A stretch of DNA of 17,497 nucleotides. It comes from Pseudomonadota bacterium. Lineage in GTDB: Bacteria; Pseudomonadota; Gammaproteobacteria; Burkholderiales; Ferrovaceae. Made by a program: the position numbers and the translations under genes. Of the stretch, positions 7,708-14,372 are shown in pieces (within the stretch, counting starts at the first letter, position 1; each line of letters starts with the position of its first letter). The notes under the pieces are model-generated. The model saw only the letters and a program-made list of their open reading frames with translations, was not told the DNA's origin and searched no databases. The stretch is taken from positions 1 to 17,497 of the forward strand of contig JAJZPY010000035.1 in NCBI GenBank assembly GCA_021811005.1, written 5' to 3'.

Positions 7708-9240
7708 CTACCGCGAAAACAGACCGAAGAATGTCCGCGCAGCCACGGCGCAATAAGGCTCTTCCGCCGCATGATATCCCTGCAGACTGAGCAGCGTGAA
7801 TACCTGGTCCAATGCATTGCGATACTGGTGTGCGACGAAGTTTTTTTGCACGGCGATGGCCGTTTTGCTCAGGATGTTGCGCTGGCGCGAGGAAAGGCCG
7901 TGATCAGAGAACAGCGCGGAATGACCCTGGGTGTCGAGATCGAGAACGGCAAAGCGCATTGAAGGAAGGGTTTTGACCTTGCTTTCCAGCAGGGCTTTCA
8001 TGGTGGCCGCACCCTGGCTCCAGAACACTTCAGGGTCGCGATGCGCGCCGCACAGGAACAAGGGCATGGAGGGCTCATAATCGCGCAGGTCGTTGTTCTT
8101 CAGGGCAATCCGCAGCGGGTTGCCGGGTTGGGCCGGCAGGTTGGGCAGGTTTTTCGAAAAGTCGGGCTGGGAACCATCCACGGGGGCTGCCCCGTCGGGA
8201 TGGGCCGTGATGTCCCCCACATAGGCAGAGCGATAGGCACTGGTGATGAGGTAGTTGGATGGGTCAAGCCAGGCATCATTGAGCAGCCCTTCATGCAGTG
8301 CGTCGAGATTGGCATAGCCCGTGGGCGGTGACTGGAAAATGGCCGCCAGGGGAATTTTTCCGTCCTGAACCAGCGTTTTGAACGTGTCCTTGTTGACGTT
8401 GCCGGGAAACAACCGGGGGGCATCGGCATAGCGCGGATTGAAAATATCTTCCAGCCGGATCGAACCGCTCGGTAAATGGGCGTAGGAATTGGCAATCATG
8501 GACAGGTAGACCGAAGCGCCGAAGTTGGGGTGACCCAGAAACACTTCATCGCCCGCTGCCGCCAGCGCATACGGGCCGGACAGCGGAGCTCCGGCGGTGG
8601 CGGGCTTTCCTTGCGCATCAAGCGCCTTGAGGGTGGCCATGGCCACGTAACCGCCCTGGGAATAGCCGGTGACAAACAGTTTTCCATTGTCGCGTACCTG
8701 GCGGGTGATCTGCGCCAGCAGCCTGCGTCCGGCTGCGAGGCCATCGAGCATGTCCTGTGCCTGCTGCTTTTCGTTCAGGTACGGGGTATAGGACAGGCTG
8801 GAAACGTCGTAGCCCGCGTAATTGGGTGCGATGACGATGAATCCCTGGGCTGCAAACAGCAGGGCCAGGCGTTGGGCGAGGGGGTAAGCCGAGTTCTTCG
8901 GATCCTGGACGGCCGAAAGATCGGCTGCCCGGTCGATGGCTGTTCCGTGCGCGTAAAGCACGATGGGTCGGAGACCGTGGCAACGCGCTTGGGGCCCATC
9001 GGGAATCATGAGGGCTCCCGAGGCATTGGTGGGTTCGTTTTCTCCCCCCACCGTGTCGTACTCAAATTTGGCCACCCGGACGCCGCACCGGGGAGGGCCG
9101 ATCAGGGCCTGCTGGTCTTCTGGAAGCTGTCTGAGCCAGCGCGTCTTGAGATCGCTGGCAGATAGGGCCGTGGGTGGCGGAAGGGGGCTGCAGAAAGCGC
9201 TGCTGCAGACCAGCAGCAGGGAAAAGATCAGTCGTTTCAT
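7708..9240 (-). CDS. Secreted lipase-like alpha/beta hydrolase
   Basis: A 510-residue exported alpha/beta hydrolase from the start at 9240. MKRLIFSLLLVCSSAFCS is a signal peptide, probably cut around residues 17-18. Other landmarks are LYAHGT (95-100, oxyanion-hole HG), GFIVIAPNYAGYD (133-145), the nucleophile elbow GYSQGG with S194, LCGAHRDPEVFW with D402 as likely acid, and TQGHSALF with H440. The layout recalls secretory (LIP-type) lipases and related esterases, which hydrolyse acyl esters extracellularly or in the periplasm; the substrate is uncertain. The frame is open 22 codons further up; an ATG at 9276 (12 extra Arg/Ser-rich residues) is possible, and neither start has a good ribosome-binding site. 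It lies 120 bp before the phosphoesterase in the same direction, so the pair could act together on phospholipids, and it diverges from the cytochrome operon. Confidence 0.82.
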   Translation of the reverse strand: MKRLIFSLLLVCSSAFCSPLPPPTALSASDLKTRWLRQLPEDQQALIGPPRCGVRVAKFEYDTVGGENEPTNASGALMIPDGPQARCHGLRPIVLYAHGTAIDRAADLSAVQDPKNSAYPLAQRLALLFAAQGFIVIAPNYAGYDVSSLSYTPYLNEKQQAQDMLDGLAAGRRLLAQITRQVRDNGKLFVTGYSQGGYVAMATLKALDAQGKPATAGAPLSGPYALAAAGDEVFLGHPNFGASVYLSMIANSYAHLPSGSIRLEDIFNPRYADAPRLFPGNVNKDTFKTLVQDGKIPLAAIFQSPPTGYANLDALHEGLLNDAWLDPSNYLITSAYRSAYVGDITAHPDGAAPVDGSQPDFSKNLPNLPAQPGNPLRIALKNNDLRDYEPSMPLFLCGAHRDPEVFWSQGAATMKALLESKVKTLPSMRFAVLDLDTQGHSALFSDHGLSSRQRNILSKTAIAVQKNFVAHQYRNALDQVFTLLSLQGYHAAEEPYCAVAARTFFGLFSR

Positions 9241-9419
9241 GTGCGTTGAACGTCGGCGGCTGCGGGAGCGGGTCATGTCCCGGTAGTGTGCCGCAATCCG
9301 GCGCACTGTGGCACGTTCTGAGGGGCACTTACATTTAGTGATGTATCCTTCGCCAAAATGTGATATTTATTTCAAGAATATGATTATTCTATAAAGTTAT
9401 ATAGATTACGGGGGGGATT
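9241..9419. promoter_or_regulatory. Divergent intergenic region with an AT-rich promoter island
   Basis: These 179 bases separate the lipase (minus) from the pentaheme cytochrome (plus). The right half, about 9335-9405, is strikingly AT-rich against a GC-rich background. It holds several -10-like hexamers (TATAAA at 9390-9395, TATATA at 9398-9403), but no clear -35. AAATGTGA (9357-9364) resembles the left arm of a CRP/FNR-type site, with a degenerate right arm. A run of seven G (9410-9416) stands three bases before the GTG start and probably supplies the ribosome-binding site. Confidence 0.45.
9375..9390. repeat. Palindromic operator candidate upstream of the cytochrome operon
   Basis: AGAATA and TATTCT form a perfect inverted repeat around TGAT, immediately before the TATAAA hexamer. 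Its position overlapping the presumed promoter is typical of a repressor or activator operator. No regulator gene lies in the window to pair it with, and AT-rich DNA makes chance palindromes more likely. Confidence 0.35.
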
Positions 9420-11453
9420 GTGAGGGGGAAATATAAGGCAGCAGCCGCAACGGCTGCACTGCTTCTGTCTGCTTTTGCGCCAGCACTTCACGCTGCAGCC
9501 GGCGAGCCGGGTGATGACCCGGTCAAGCGCGGGGAATATCTTGCGCACCTGGGCGACTGCGCGGCCTGCCACACTGCCAAAGGCGGAAAGCCGCTGGCGG
9601 GCGGGCTTGAAATGGAAACACCATTCGGAACGATCCATTCCACCAACATCACGCCCGATGTCCGGACTGGCATTGGCGGCTATTCGTTTGAAGCATTCGA
9701 CCGCGCCATGCGCCAGGGCGTGGCAGCCGACGGGGAAAACCTGTACCCCGTCATGCCCTATCCCTCCTTTGCCAAAATCAGCGCGGAGGACATGCACGCC
9801 CTTTACGCCTACCTGATGAAAGGCGTGCAGCCGGTGGAGCAGGCCAATAAGGAAAATCACATGCAGTGGCCTTTCAGCATGCGATTTGGCCTCAAGTTCT
9901 GGAATATCGCCTTCCTCAACGGCACTCCCTTCAAGCCCGACGCCGCCAAATCGCTGCCATGGAATCGAGGCGCCTACATCGTTCAGGGGCTGGGCCACTG
10001 CGGCGCCTGCCATTCGCCCCGTGGCATCGGCATGCAGGAGAAAGCGCAAAGCGAGCAGGGCGAAAGCGGGGCGAGCTTTCTGACCGGCTCCACCGTGGAC
10101 AACTGGCACGCCGTCAGTTTGCGCAACCGGTGGCCGGCCGAGGCCTTCGCCCAGTTCCTGAAAACCGGCCGCAACGGTTATGCCACAGCCTATGGAAGCA
10201 TGACGGAAGTCGTCAGTCACAGTTCCCAGCACTTCAGTGACAGCGACCTGGCGGCCATCGGGGAATACCTGAGTTCCCTCTCCCCCAATGAAGAAACCCG
10301 TGCCGTCATGCCCCACGAAGTGGCCAGGGTGCGTGAAAGCGATTTGTACAAAACCCGCGGCGGACTCGGATACGTGCAGTTCTGTTCGACCTGTCACCAG
10401 TACGACGGGCGCGGCGTGGAGAAATTTTTTCCGCCCCTCGCCAACAATTCGTCCGTGCAATCGAAAGACCCCACTTCAGTTATCCATGTGATCCTGAGCG
10501 GCTGGAAATCAGCGGAAACAGCGGGTGCCCGGCACGGGTTTTACATGCCGGGCTATGGCCGCCTGAACGACCAGGAACTGGCCGAGATCATTTCGTTCGT
10601 GCGCGCCCAATGGGGTAATCAGGGTCTGCCCGTGACTGCAGCAGACGTCAGGAAGGTCCGCGAAGCCGTCGGTGTCAGGCCTGAGGAAATGTCGAAATCG
10701 GCACTGCCCCGTTTTGCGGACTTTCTGGGCATGCCAAACGCGGAACAACTGGTTTACGGCATGCGGCTGATGATGGACAGCAAGGAGCTGATGCCGCAAC
10801 ACGTGGGCGACGTCCTGGAATGCACGAGTTGCCACCTGAATGCCGGAACGGTGGCGCATGCGGCCCCCTACCCCGGCGTGGCAGCGCTGTTTCCCACCTA
10901 CCGTCCCCGTGCGGGAAGAATCATCGACATCAAGGACCGCCTGAACGGCTGCATGCGACGTTCCATGAACGGGAAGGTGCTGGACAGGGATTCCAGGGAA
11001 ATGCTGGCCATGGTGGCTTTCATGGACACCATGAAAGTGGACGTCAAGGCGGGCCAGCCGATACCGGGACGCGGGGTCGGAAAAATAGACCACAACATCG
11101 TCCCCGACATGGCCAACGGCAAGAAGGTGTATGAGGGGCAGTGTGCCCTATGCCATGGTGACAATGGCGAAGGGTTGCAGCGCAAGGACGGCAGCTTCGT
11201 GTTTCCGCCCTTGTGGGGCAAGCAATCTTTCAACATCGGCGCCGGCATGGCACGCACCTACACGGCAGCCGCGTTCGTCAAGCACAACATGCCCATATCA
11301 GCCAGCCCGGTTTTCCCGCTGGGCCAGGGCGGCCTGACAGACCAGGAAGCGGTGGATGTGGCGCAGTATTTCACGCACAAGCCCCGCCCGGATTTTGTGG
11401 ACAAGAAGAAAGACTGGCCCAAAGGCGGCAAGCCGGCGGATGCCCGGTACTGA
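9420..11453 (+). CDS. Pentaheme c-type cytochrome: AdhB-like triheme module fused to TsdA-like diheme module
   Basis: A 677-residue periplasmic protein with a signal peptide (cleavage near ALHA-AA, residue 25) and five CxxCH heme sites: CAACH (47-51), CGACH (194-198), CSTCH (322-326), CTSCH (468-472) and CALCH (575-579). Residues 30 to about 400 follow the triheme cytochrome subunit of membrane alcohol/gluconate dehydrogenases, with ligand candidates M112 in VMPYPSF, M261 in YGSMTE and M376 in YMPGYG. Residues about 440-655 match diheme TsdA-type thiosulfate dehydrogenases: CHLNAGT, FPTYRPRAGR, then DRLNGCMRRSMNG. C511, 39 residues after H472, is placed like the cysteine that ligates heme 1 of TsdA. 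M624 in KHNMP could serve the last heme. It may oxidise a sulfur compound at the C-terminal module and pass electrons along the N-terminal hemes. The start is GTG behind a G-run. No dehydrogenase subunit is adjacent. It is the first gene of the sulfur-related set. Confidence 0.85.
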   Translation: MRGKYKAAAATAALLLSAFAPALHAAAGEPGDDPVKRGEYLAHLGDCAACHTAKGGKPLAGGLEMETPFGTIHSTNITPDVRTGIGGYSFEAFDRAMRQGVAADGENLYPVMPYPSFAKISAEDMHALYAYLMKGVQPVEQANKENHMQWPFSMRFGLKFWNIAFLNGTPFKPDAAKSLPWNRGAYIVQGLGHCGACHSPRGIGMQEKAQSEQGESGASFLTGSTVDNWHAVSLRNRWPAEAFAQFLKTGRNGYATAYGSMTEVVSHSSQHFSDSDLAAIGEYLSSLSPNEETRAVMPHEVARVRESDLYKTRGGLGYVQFCSTCHQYDGRGVEKFFPPLANNSSVQSKDPTSVIHVILSGWKSAETAGARHGFYMPGYGRLNDQELAEIISFVRAQWGNQGLPVTAADVRKVREAVGVRPEEMSKSALPRFADFLGMPNAEQLVYGMRLMMDSKELMPQHVGDVLECTSCHLNAGTVAHAAPYPGVAALFPTYRPRAGRIIDIKDRLNGCMRRSMNGKVLDRDSREMLAMVAFMDTMKVDVKAGQPIPGRGVGKIDHNIVPDMANGKKVYEGQCALCHGDNGEGLQRKDGSFVFPPLWGKQSFNIGAGMARTYTAAAFVKHNMPISASPVFPLGQGGLTDQEAVDVAQYFTHKPRPDFVDKKKDWPKGGKPADARY

Positions 11454-11472
11454 TTAATCCCTTTTAGGAAAT

Positions 11473-11476
11473 GGAG
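11473..11476 (+). promoter_or_regulatory. Ribosome-binding site deciding the solute-binding protein start
   Basis: GGAG lies six bases before the ATG at 11483. The earlier in-frame ATG at 11471 has AGGAA directly abutting it, too close to work, so 11483 is preferred. The site overlaps the rejected ATG. Confidence 0.6.
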
Positions 11477-11482
11477 TCACTC

Positions 11483-12517
11483 ATGGTTTCAATTTCACAT
11501 TGGATCAAGGCGGCAACCGGCACCCGCCGGATGGCCGTCAAGACCGGCTTGCTGGTGGGCCTGATGGCCCAATGCCTGGCAGGAACGGCGGCCGCCGGGA
11601 CTTCGGGTTCCGCGACTCAACCTCCGGGCGTTTACCCGCCCTGGAGCAGCGGTGCAAACAATCCCGTTCAATCGAGGGGGCTGGAATTTACGGTGCCGGA
11701 GGTGGATAACCTGCCGGACCTGCATGGAAATCCGGTCAACCCGGAATTGTCCATTTTTGTCGGGGGCAACTACTTTTTCGTGATGGCGCCACTGGTGCAT
11801 GCGTTTGAACAAGCGCATCCCGCACTGAAGGGAAAGATCTACTACGAGACGTTGCCTCCCGGACTGCTGGTTGAGCAGTTGCGCAACGGCGGCACGATCA
11901 CGATCGGCAACATGACCTGGACCGTCCATGCCGACGTGTACGCGGGCGGGCTGCGACGGGTGGAAAGCACCATCAAGGAAGGGCTGGCCACGGGGACTGC
12001 CGTGCCCTATGCCACCAATACCCTGACCATCATGGTTCCCAAAGGCAATCCAGCCCACATCACCAGCCTGAACGATCTGGGCAAGCCGGGTGTTCGACTC
12101 GTCATGCCCAATCCCGCCTTTGAGGGCGTGGGCCGGCAGATCAAGGAGAGCCTGGCCAAGGCGGGCGGCGAAGCCCTGGTGCGGGCGGTGTACGAAACCA
12201 AAGTGAAGAACGGGGAAACCATCCTCACCCACATCCATCATCGCCAGTCGCCCATGTACCTGATGCAGGGAAAGGCGCAGGCTGGCGTGACCTGGCAGTC
12301 CGAAGCGGCATTTCAGGAGATGATCGGCAATCCGATCAGCCATGTCGCCATTCCTGACGACCAGAATGCCACGGGCACCTATGGGGCTGCAGTGGTCAAG
12401 GGGGCTCCGCATCCCGAAGCGGCTAAGCAGTGGGTCGAGTTCCTGACTTCACCCGAGGCACAGGACATTTTCAGGCGCTACGGATTCAAGTCCTATTCCG
12501 GAAGCAAGGCCAAGTAG
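11483..12517 (+). CDS. Exported ModA-like periplasmic solute-binding protein (orphan)
   Basis: A 344-residue type-2 periplasmic binding protein. A twin-Arg-containing but ordinary-looking signal peptide (TRRMAVKTGLLVGLMAQCLA) ends near TAAA-GTS. The mature protein begins with a Pro/Ser-rich stretch, then PEVDNLPDLHG and LSIFVGGNYFFVMAPLVHAF, where molybdate-binding ModA-type proteins begin their first lobe. SLNDLGKPGVRLVMPNP, GKAQAGVTWQSEAAF and the C-terminal AAKQWVEFLTSPEAQDIFRRYGF are typical of the oxyanion-binding ModA/WtpA-like group. The segment HIHHRQSPMYLM is His-rich and unusual. No ABC permease or ATPase is encoded nearby. Lying between a thiosulfate-dehydrogenase-like cytochrome and DsrE/YeeE genes, it may bind a sulfur oxyanion and hand it to them rather than to an ABC transporter. 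That role is inference; molybdate or tungstate binding remains possible. Confidence 0.75.
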   Translation: MVSISHWIKAATGTRRMAVKTGLLVGLMAQCLAGTAAAGTSGSATQPPGVYPPWSSGANNPVQSRGLEFTVPEVDNLPDLHGNPVNPELSIFVGGNYFFVMAPLVHAFEQAHPALKGKIYYETLPPGLLVEQLRNGGTITIGNMTWTVHADVYAGGLRRVESTIKEGLATGTAVPYATNTLTIMVPKGNPAHITSLNDLGKPGVRLVMPNPAFEGVGRQIKESLAKAGGEALVRAVYETKVKNGETILTHIHHRQSPMYLMQGKAQAGVTWQSEAAFQEMIGNPISHVAIPDDQNATGTYGAAVVKGAPHPEAAKQWVEFLTSPEAQDIFRRYGFKSYSGSKAK

Positions 12518-12551
12518 GGGCACTGTGCGCATTCATTCAAAAAACACCCAC

Positions 12552-12557
12552 GAGGAG
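12552..12557 (+). promoter_or_regulatory. Ribosome-binding site deciding the DsrE-like start
   Basis: GAGGAG stands nine bases before the ATG at 12567. This start makes the protein open directly with its signal peptide, unlike the upstream in-frame start at 12525. Confidence 0.7.
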
Positions 12558-12566
12558 AAAATCACC

Positions 12567-13079
12567 ATGGCACTTCGACAAAAACTGGCATTGATGGCTG
12601 CCGCCGCTGCGATCGCCGTGACGACCACCCACAACATTTTTGCGGCGGATGCTCCGGCGGCTGCCGAAGAAAAAAACGAATACGTCCAGCCGAAAATCCA
12701 TCATGAGTCCTTTGGCCGGATGAACATCGTGCTGCCACTGACCACCGATGACAAAGGGGTTCAGGGCAAGAAACTGCGCAACATCGCCAATGGCCTGAAG
12801 GCCGTGGAAGCCTGGAAGGGCGACATGCACGTGGTTGTGGTCATCTATGCCAAGGGCATCACGCTGCTCAAGAATCCGGAAGAAAAGGTCCAGAAGCAGC
12901 TGGACGCGTTGCGTGCCAAGGGCGTCAAGTTCGCTGTCTGCGACAACACGCTGCGTGAGCAAGGCCTCGATTTCCACAAGCTGTACAACGTTTCCGAAGC
13001 CGATATCGTGCCGTCCGGGTTTGCCGAAGTGGCTTATCTCCAGACCCAGAAGCACTTCGTGGTCGATCCTTCAAACTGA
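12567..13079 (+). CDS. Exported DsrE-family protein with a single cysteine
   Basis: A 170-residue protein with a signal peptide MALRQKLALMAAAAAIAV, cleavage likely after NIFA (residue 26). The mature part has the DsrE/DsrF-like alpha-beta fold pattern: MNIVLPLTTDDKG, HVVVVIYAKGITLL (88-101), LRAKGVKFAVCDNTLREQG (115-133) and DIVPSGFAEVAYLQ near the end, the layout seen in other periplasmic DsrE-like proteins. C125 in VCDNTL is the only cysteine in the mature chain and sits where sulfur-carrying members hold their active cysteine. DsrE relatives bind persulfide sulfur; here the likely role is a periplasmic sulfane-sulfur carrier between the upstream cytochrome and the downstream permease. That role is inferred from context. 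It lies 49 bp after the binding-protein gene and 15 bp before the permease. Confidence 0.82.
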   Translation: MALRQKLALMAAAAAIAVTTTHNIFAADAPAAAEEKNEYVQPKIHHESFGRMNIVLPLTTDDKGVQGKKLRNIANGLKAVEAWKGDMHVVVVIYAKGITLLKNPEEKVQKQLDALRAKGVKFAVCDNTLREQGLDFHKLYNVSEADIVPSGFAEVAYLQTQKHFVVDPSN

Positions 13080-13094
13080 TTCGGGAGGTGCGGC

Positions 13095-14129
13095 ATGGAG
13101 CTGGTCTTGTGGGGATTCCTGTTCGGGGCCATCCTTCAGTTCGCACGCCTGAACTGCTTTGACACGATTGCAGGCATGGCGGTGTTGAAGGATTTCAGCA
13201 TTGCCAAAACCATTGCCTTCACCATCGGTCTGGGCATTCTCCTGTTCCAGGCGGAAATGCAGTTGGGCTGGGTGGACTACCACGTCAAGCCTTTTCTGCT
13301 GACGGGCGTGATTGCAGGGGGACTTATCTTTGGTGTGGGCATGGCCCTCTTGGGCTACTGTCCCGGAACGGTGGTGATTTCCCTCGGACAGGGGCGTCTG
13401 GATGCCTTCGTCGGCGTGATGGGTGGACTGTGCGGGTCGCTCGTGTTTGCAGGGGTTTATCCCTCGCTTGCGCCGCTGCTCGGGCCGGATTTGGGAAAGA
13501 TTTCCGTACGTCACCTGGTTCCCAACCCGGATCTTTACGGCGTGATCAGCACCGCGCTGGCCTTGCTTTTCATGGGCATTGCGCTCTTTTTGCAGCGGCT
13601 GCAGCGACAGGGCTGGCGCTGGCTTTACGCGGCGGTCTGCTTGGCGTTGCTCAACGCCCTGCTCACGGCCTCGTGGGCAACCGGGCGCCCCATGGGGGCT
13701 TCGTCCGCATTTCCTTTCGCGGCCATGGTGTTGACGGGCATGGAAGGCGCGGCCTACTGGCAGAAAATTGAGTCGGCGGGCGCCTGGGAATTGTTGTTCC
13801 TTTTCGGCGCCTTGTTGGCCGGGTTTGCCTTTGCCATTGCCGGAGGCCGTTTCCAGCTTTCCAGCGTGCCCGATTTGTGGGTCCGCTACCACGGCAACTC
13901 GCCCGGAAAACGCTTTTTCTGGGCTTTCGTCGGAGGTTTTTTCCTGTTGTTCGGTGCGCGCACGGCCGGCGGCTGTACGTCAGGGCACATCATTTCAGGC
14001 GGGATGCAGCTGGCTCTCAGCAGCCTGGTGTTTGCGGTGACGGTGTTCGCGTCTTTCCTGGCAACCGGCTATTACTTCTACCGTGTCAGGGGGCGCCAGC
14101 CCGTTGGCGCGGTGCTGAACACGAACTGA
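13095..14129 (+). CDS. YeeE/YedE family permease (TsuA-type thiosulfate/sulfur transporter)
   Basis: A 344-residue inner-membrane protein with about nine to ten hydrophobic segments. It has the cysteines that mark the family: C21 in ARLNCFDTI, C89 in LLGYCPGTVV and C294 in RTAGGCTSGHIISG. These correspond in context to the cysteines that relay thiosulfate through the pore in the solved TsuA/YeeE structure. C113 and C182 are additional. ASSAFPFAAM is the conserved mid-protein stretch. GGGAGG six bases upstream supports the ATG at 13095. Known members take up thiosulfate or supply sulfur for selenium or sulfur metabolism, often with a TusA partner, which is absent here; the exported DsrE-like protein takes that position instead. 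It is the last gene of the set; the tRNA that follows is on the opposite strand. Confidence 0.88.
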   Translation: MELVLWGFLFGAILQFARLNCFDTIAGMAVLKDFSIAKTIAFTIGLGILLFQAEMQLGWVDYHVKPFLLTGVIAGGLIFGVGMALLGYCPGTVVISLGQGRLDAFVGVMGGLCGSLVFAGVYPSLAPLLGPDLGKISVRHLVPNPDLYGVISTALALLFMGIALFLQRLQRQGWRWLYAAVCLALLNALLTASWATGRPMGASSAFPFAAMVLTGMEGAAYWQKIESAGAWELLFLFGALLAGFAFAIAGGRFQLSSVPDLWVRYHGNSPGKRFFWAFVGGFFLLFGARTAGGCTSGHIISGGMQLALSSLVFAVTVFASFLATGYYFYRVRGRQPVGAVLNTN

Positions 14130-14174
14130 CCCCGGCGTTGCCGCAGAAGCTTTCGGAATGCATCCTGAGGAAAG

Positions 14175-14251
14175 TGGCGCGCCCGACAGGAATCGAACCT
14201 GTGACCTTTGGCTTCGGAAACCAACACTCTATCCAACTGAGCTACGGGCGC
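14175..14251 (-). tRNA. tRNA-Arg (anticodon CCG)
   Basis: 77 bases folding into a full cloverleaf on the minus strand: acceptor GCGCCCG/CGGGCGC, D-arm GCTC-AGTTGGATA-GAGT, anticodon stem TTGGT/GCCAA with loop TTCCGAA (anticodon CCG, reading CGG), T-arm ACAGG-TTCGATT-CCTGT, discriminator G and an encoded CCA. Its 3' end faces the sulfur-related gene set. Confidence 0.97.
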
Positions 14252-14263
14252 ACGGGACCTGAA

Positions 14264-14292
14264 ACTCTAGCAAAATTGGGGGGTTGCGTCCA
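14264..14292 (-). promoter_or_regulatory. Candidate promoter of the tRNA-Arg gene
   Basis: On the minus strand TGGACG (14292-14287, 4/6 to the -35) is followed after 17 bases by TAGAGT (14269-14264, 4/6 to the -10), 12 bases before the tRNA 5' end. The GC-rich CAGGTCCCGT between them resembles a stringent-control discriminator. Confidence 0.45.
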
Positions 14293-14326
14293 GTTTACCT
14301 GAACACAGCCGGGACAGCGGCCGAGG

Positions 14327-14332
14327 TATAAT
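14327..14332 (+). promoter_or_regulatory. Perfect -10 hexamer upstream of the cytochrome c5 gene
   Basis: TATAAT stands 40 bases before the ATG at 14373, giving a leader of about 34 bases. No good -35 is found at 16-18 bp, so an activator or extended contacts may be needed. The tRNA promoter points the other way from the same 120-base interval. Confidence 0.5.
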
Positions 14333-14372
14333 TTCGGCAGTGCCCCATCCAAATTCTGCTAGAGAGCCGTCC

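Noticed and set aside
9384..10460. Long minus-strand open frame opposite the pentaheme cytochrome
   Set aside because: It is antisense to a protein with clear heme motifs. Its translation shows no family signature, and high GC explains its length.
9420..10620. Reading the cytochrome simply as an alcohol dehydrogenase cytochrome subunit
   Set aside because: No PQQ, flavin or molybdopterin dehydrogenase subunit is encoded in the window, and the protein continues with a TsdA-like diheme domain beside sulfur-related genes.
11495..12412. Minus-strand open frame of 305 codons opposite the solute-binding protein
   Set aside because: It is His/Gly/Arg-rich without domain pattern, while the plus strand encodes a recognisable signal peptide and ModA-like fold.
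13071..13892. Minus-strand open frame of 273 codons opposite the YeeE permease
   Set aside because: It is a very polar Gln/His/Arg-rich antisense product of a hydrophobic membrane protein gene, the expected artefact.
14102..14302. Plus-strand open frame of up to 141 codons containing RPTGIEPVTFGF
   Set aside because: This is the well-known false translation across a tRNA gene; the stretch is tRNA-Arg and its flanks.
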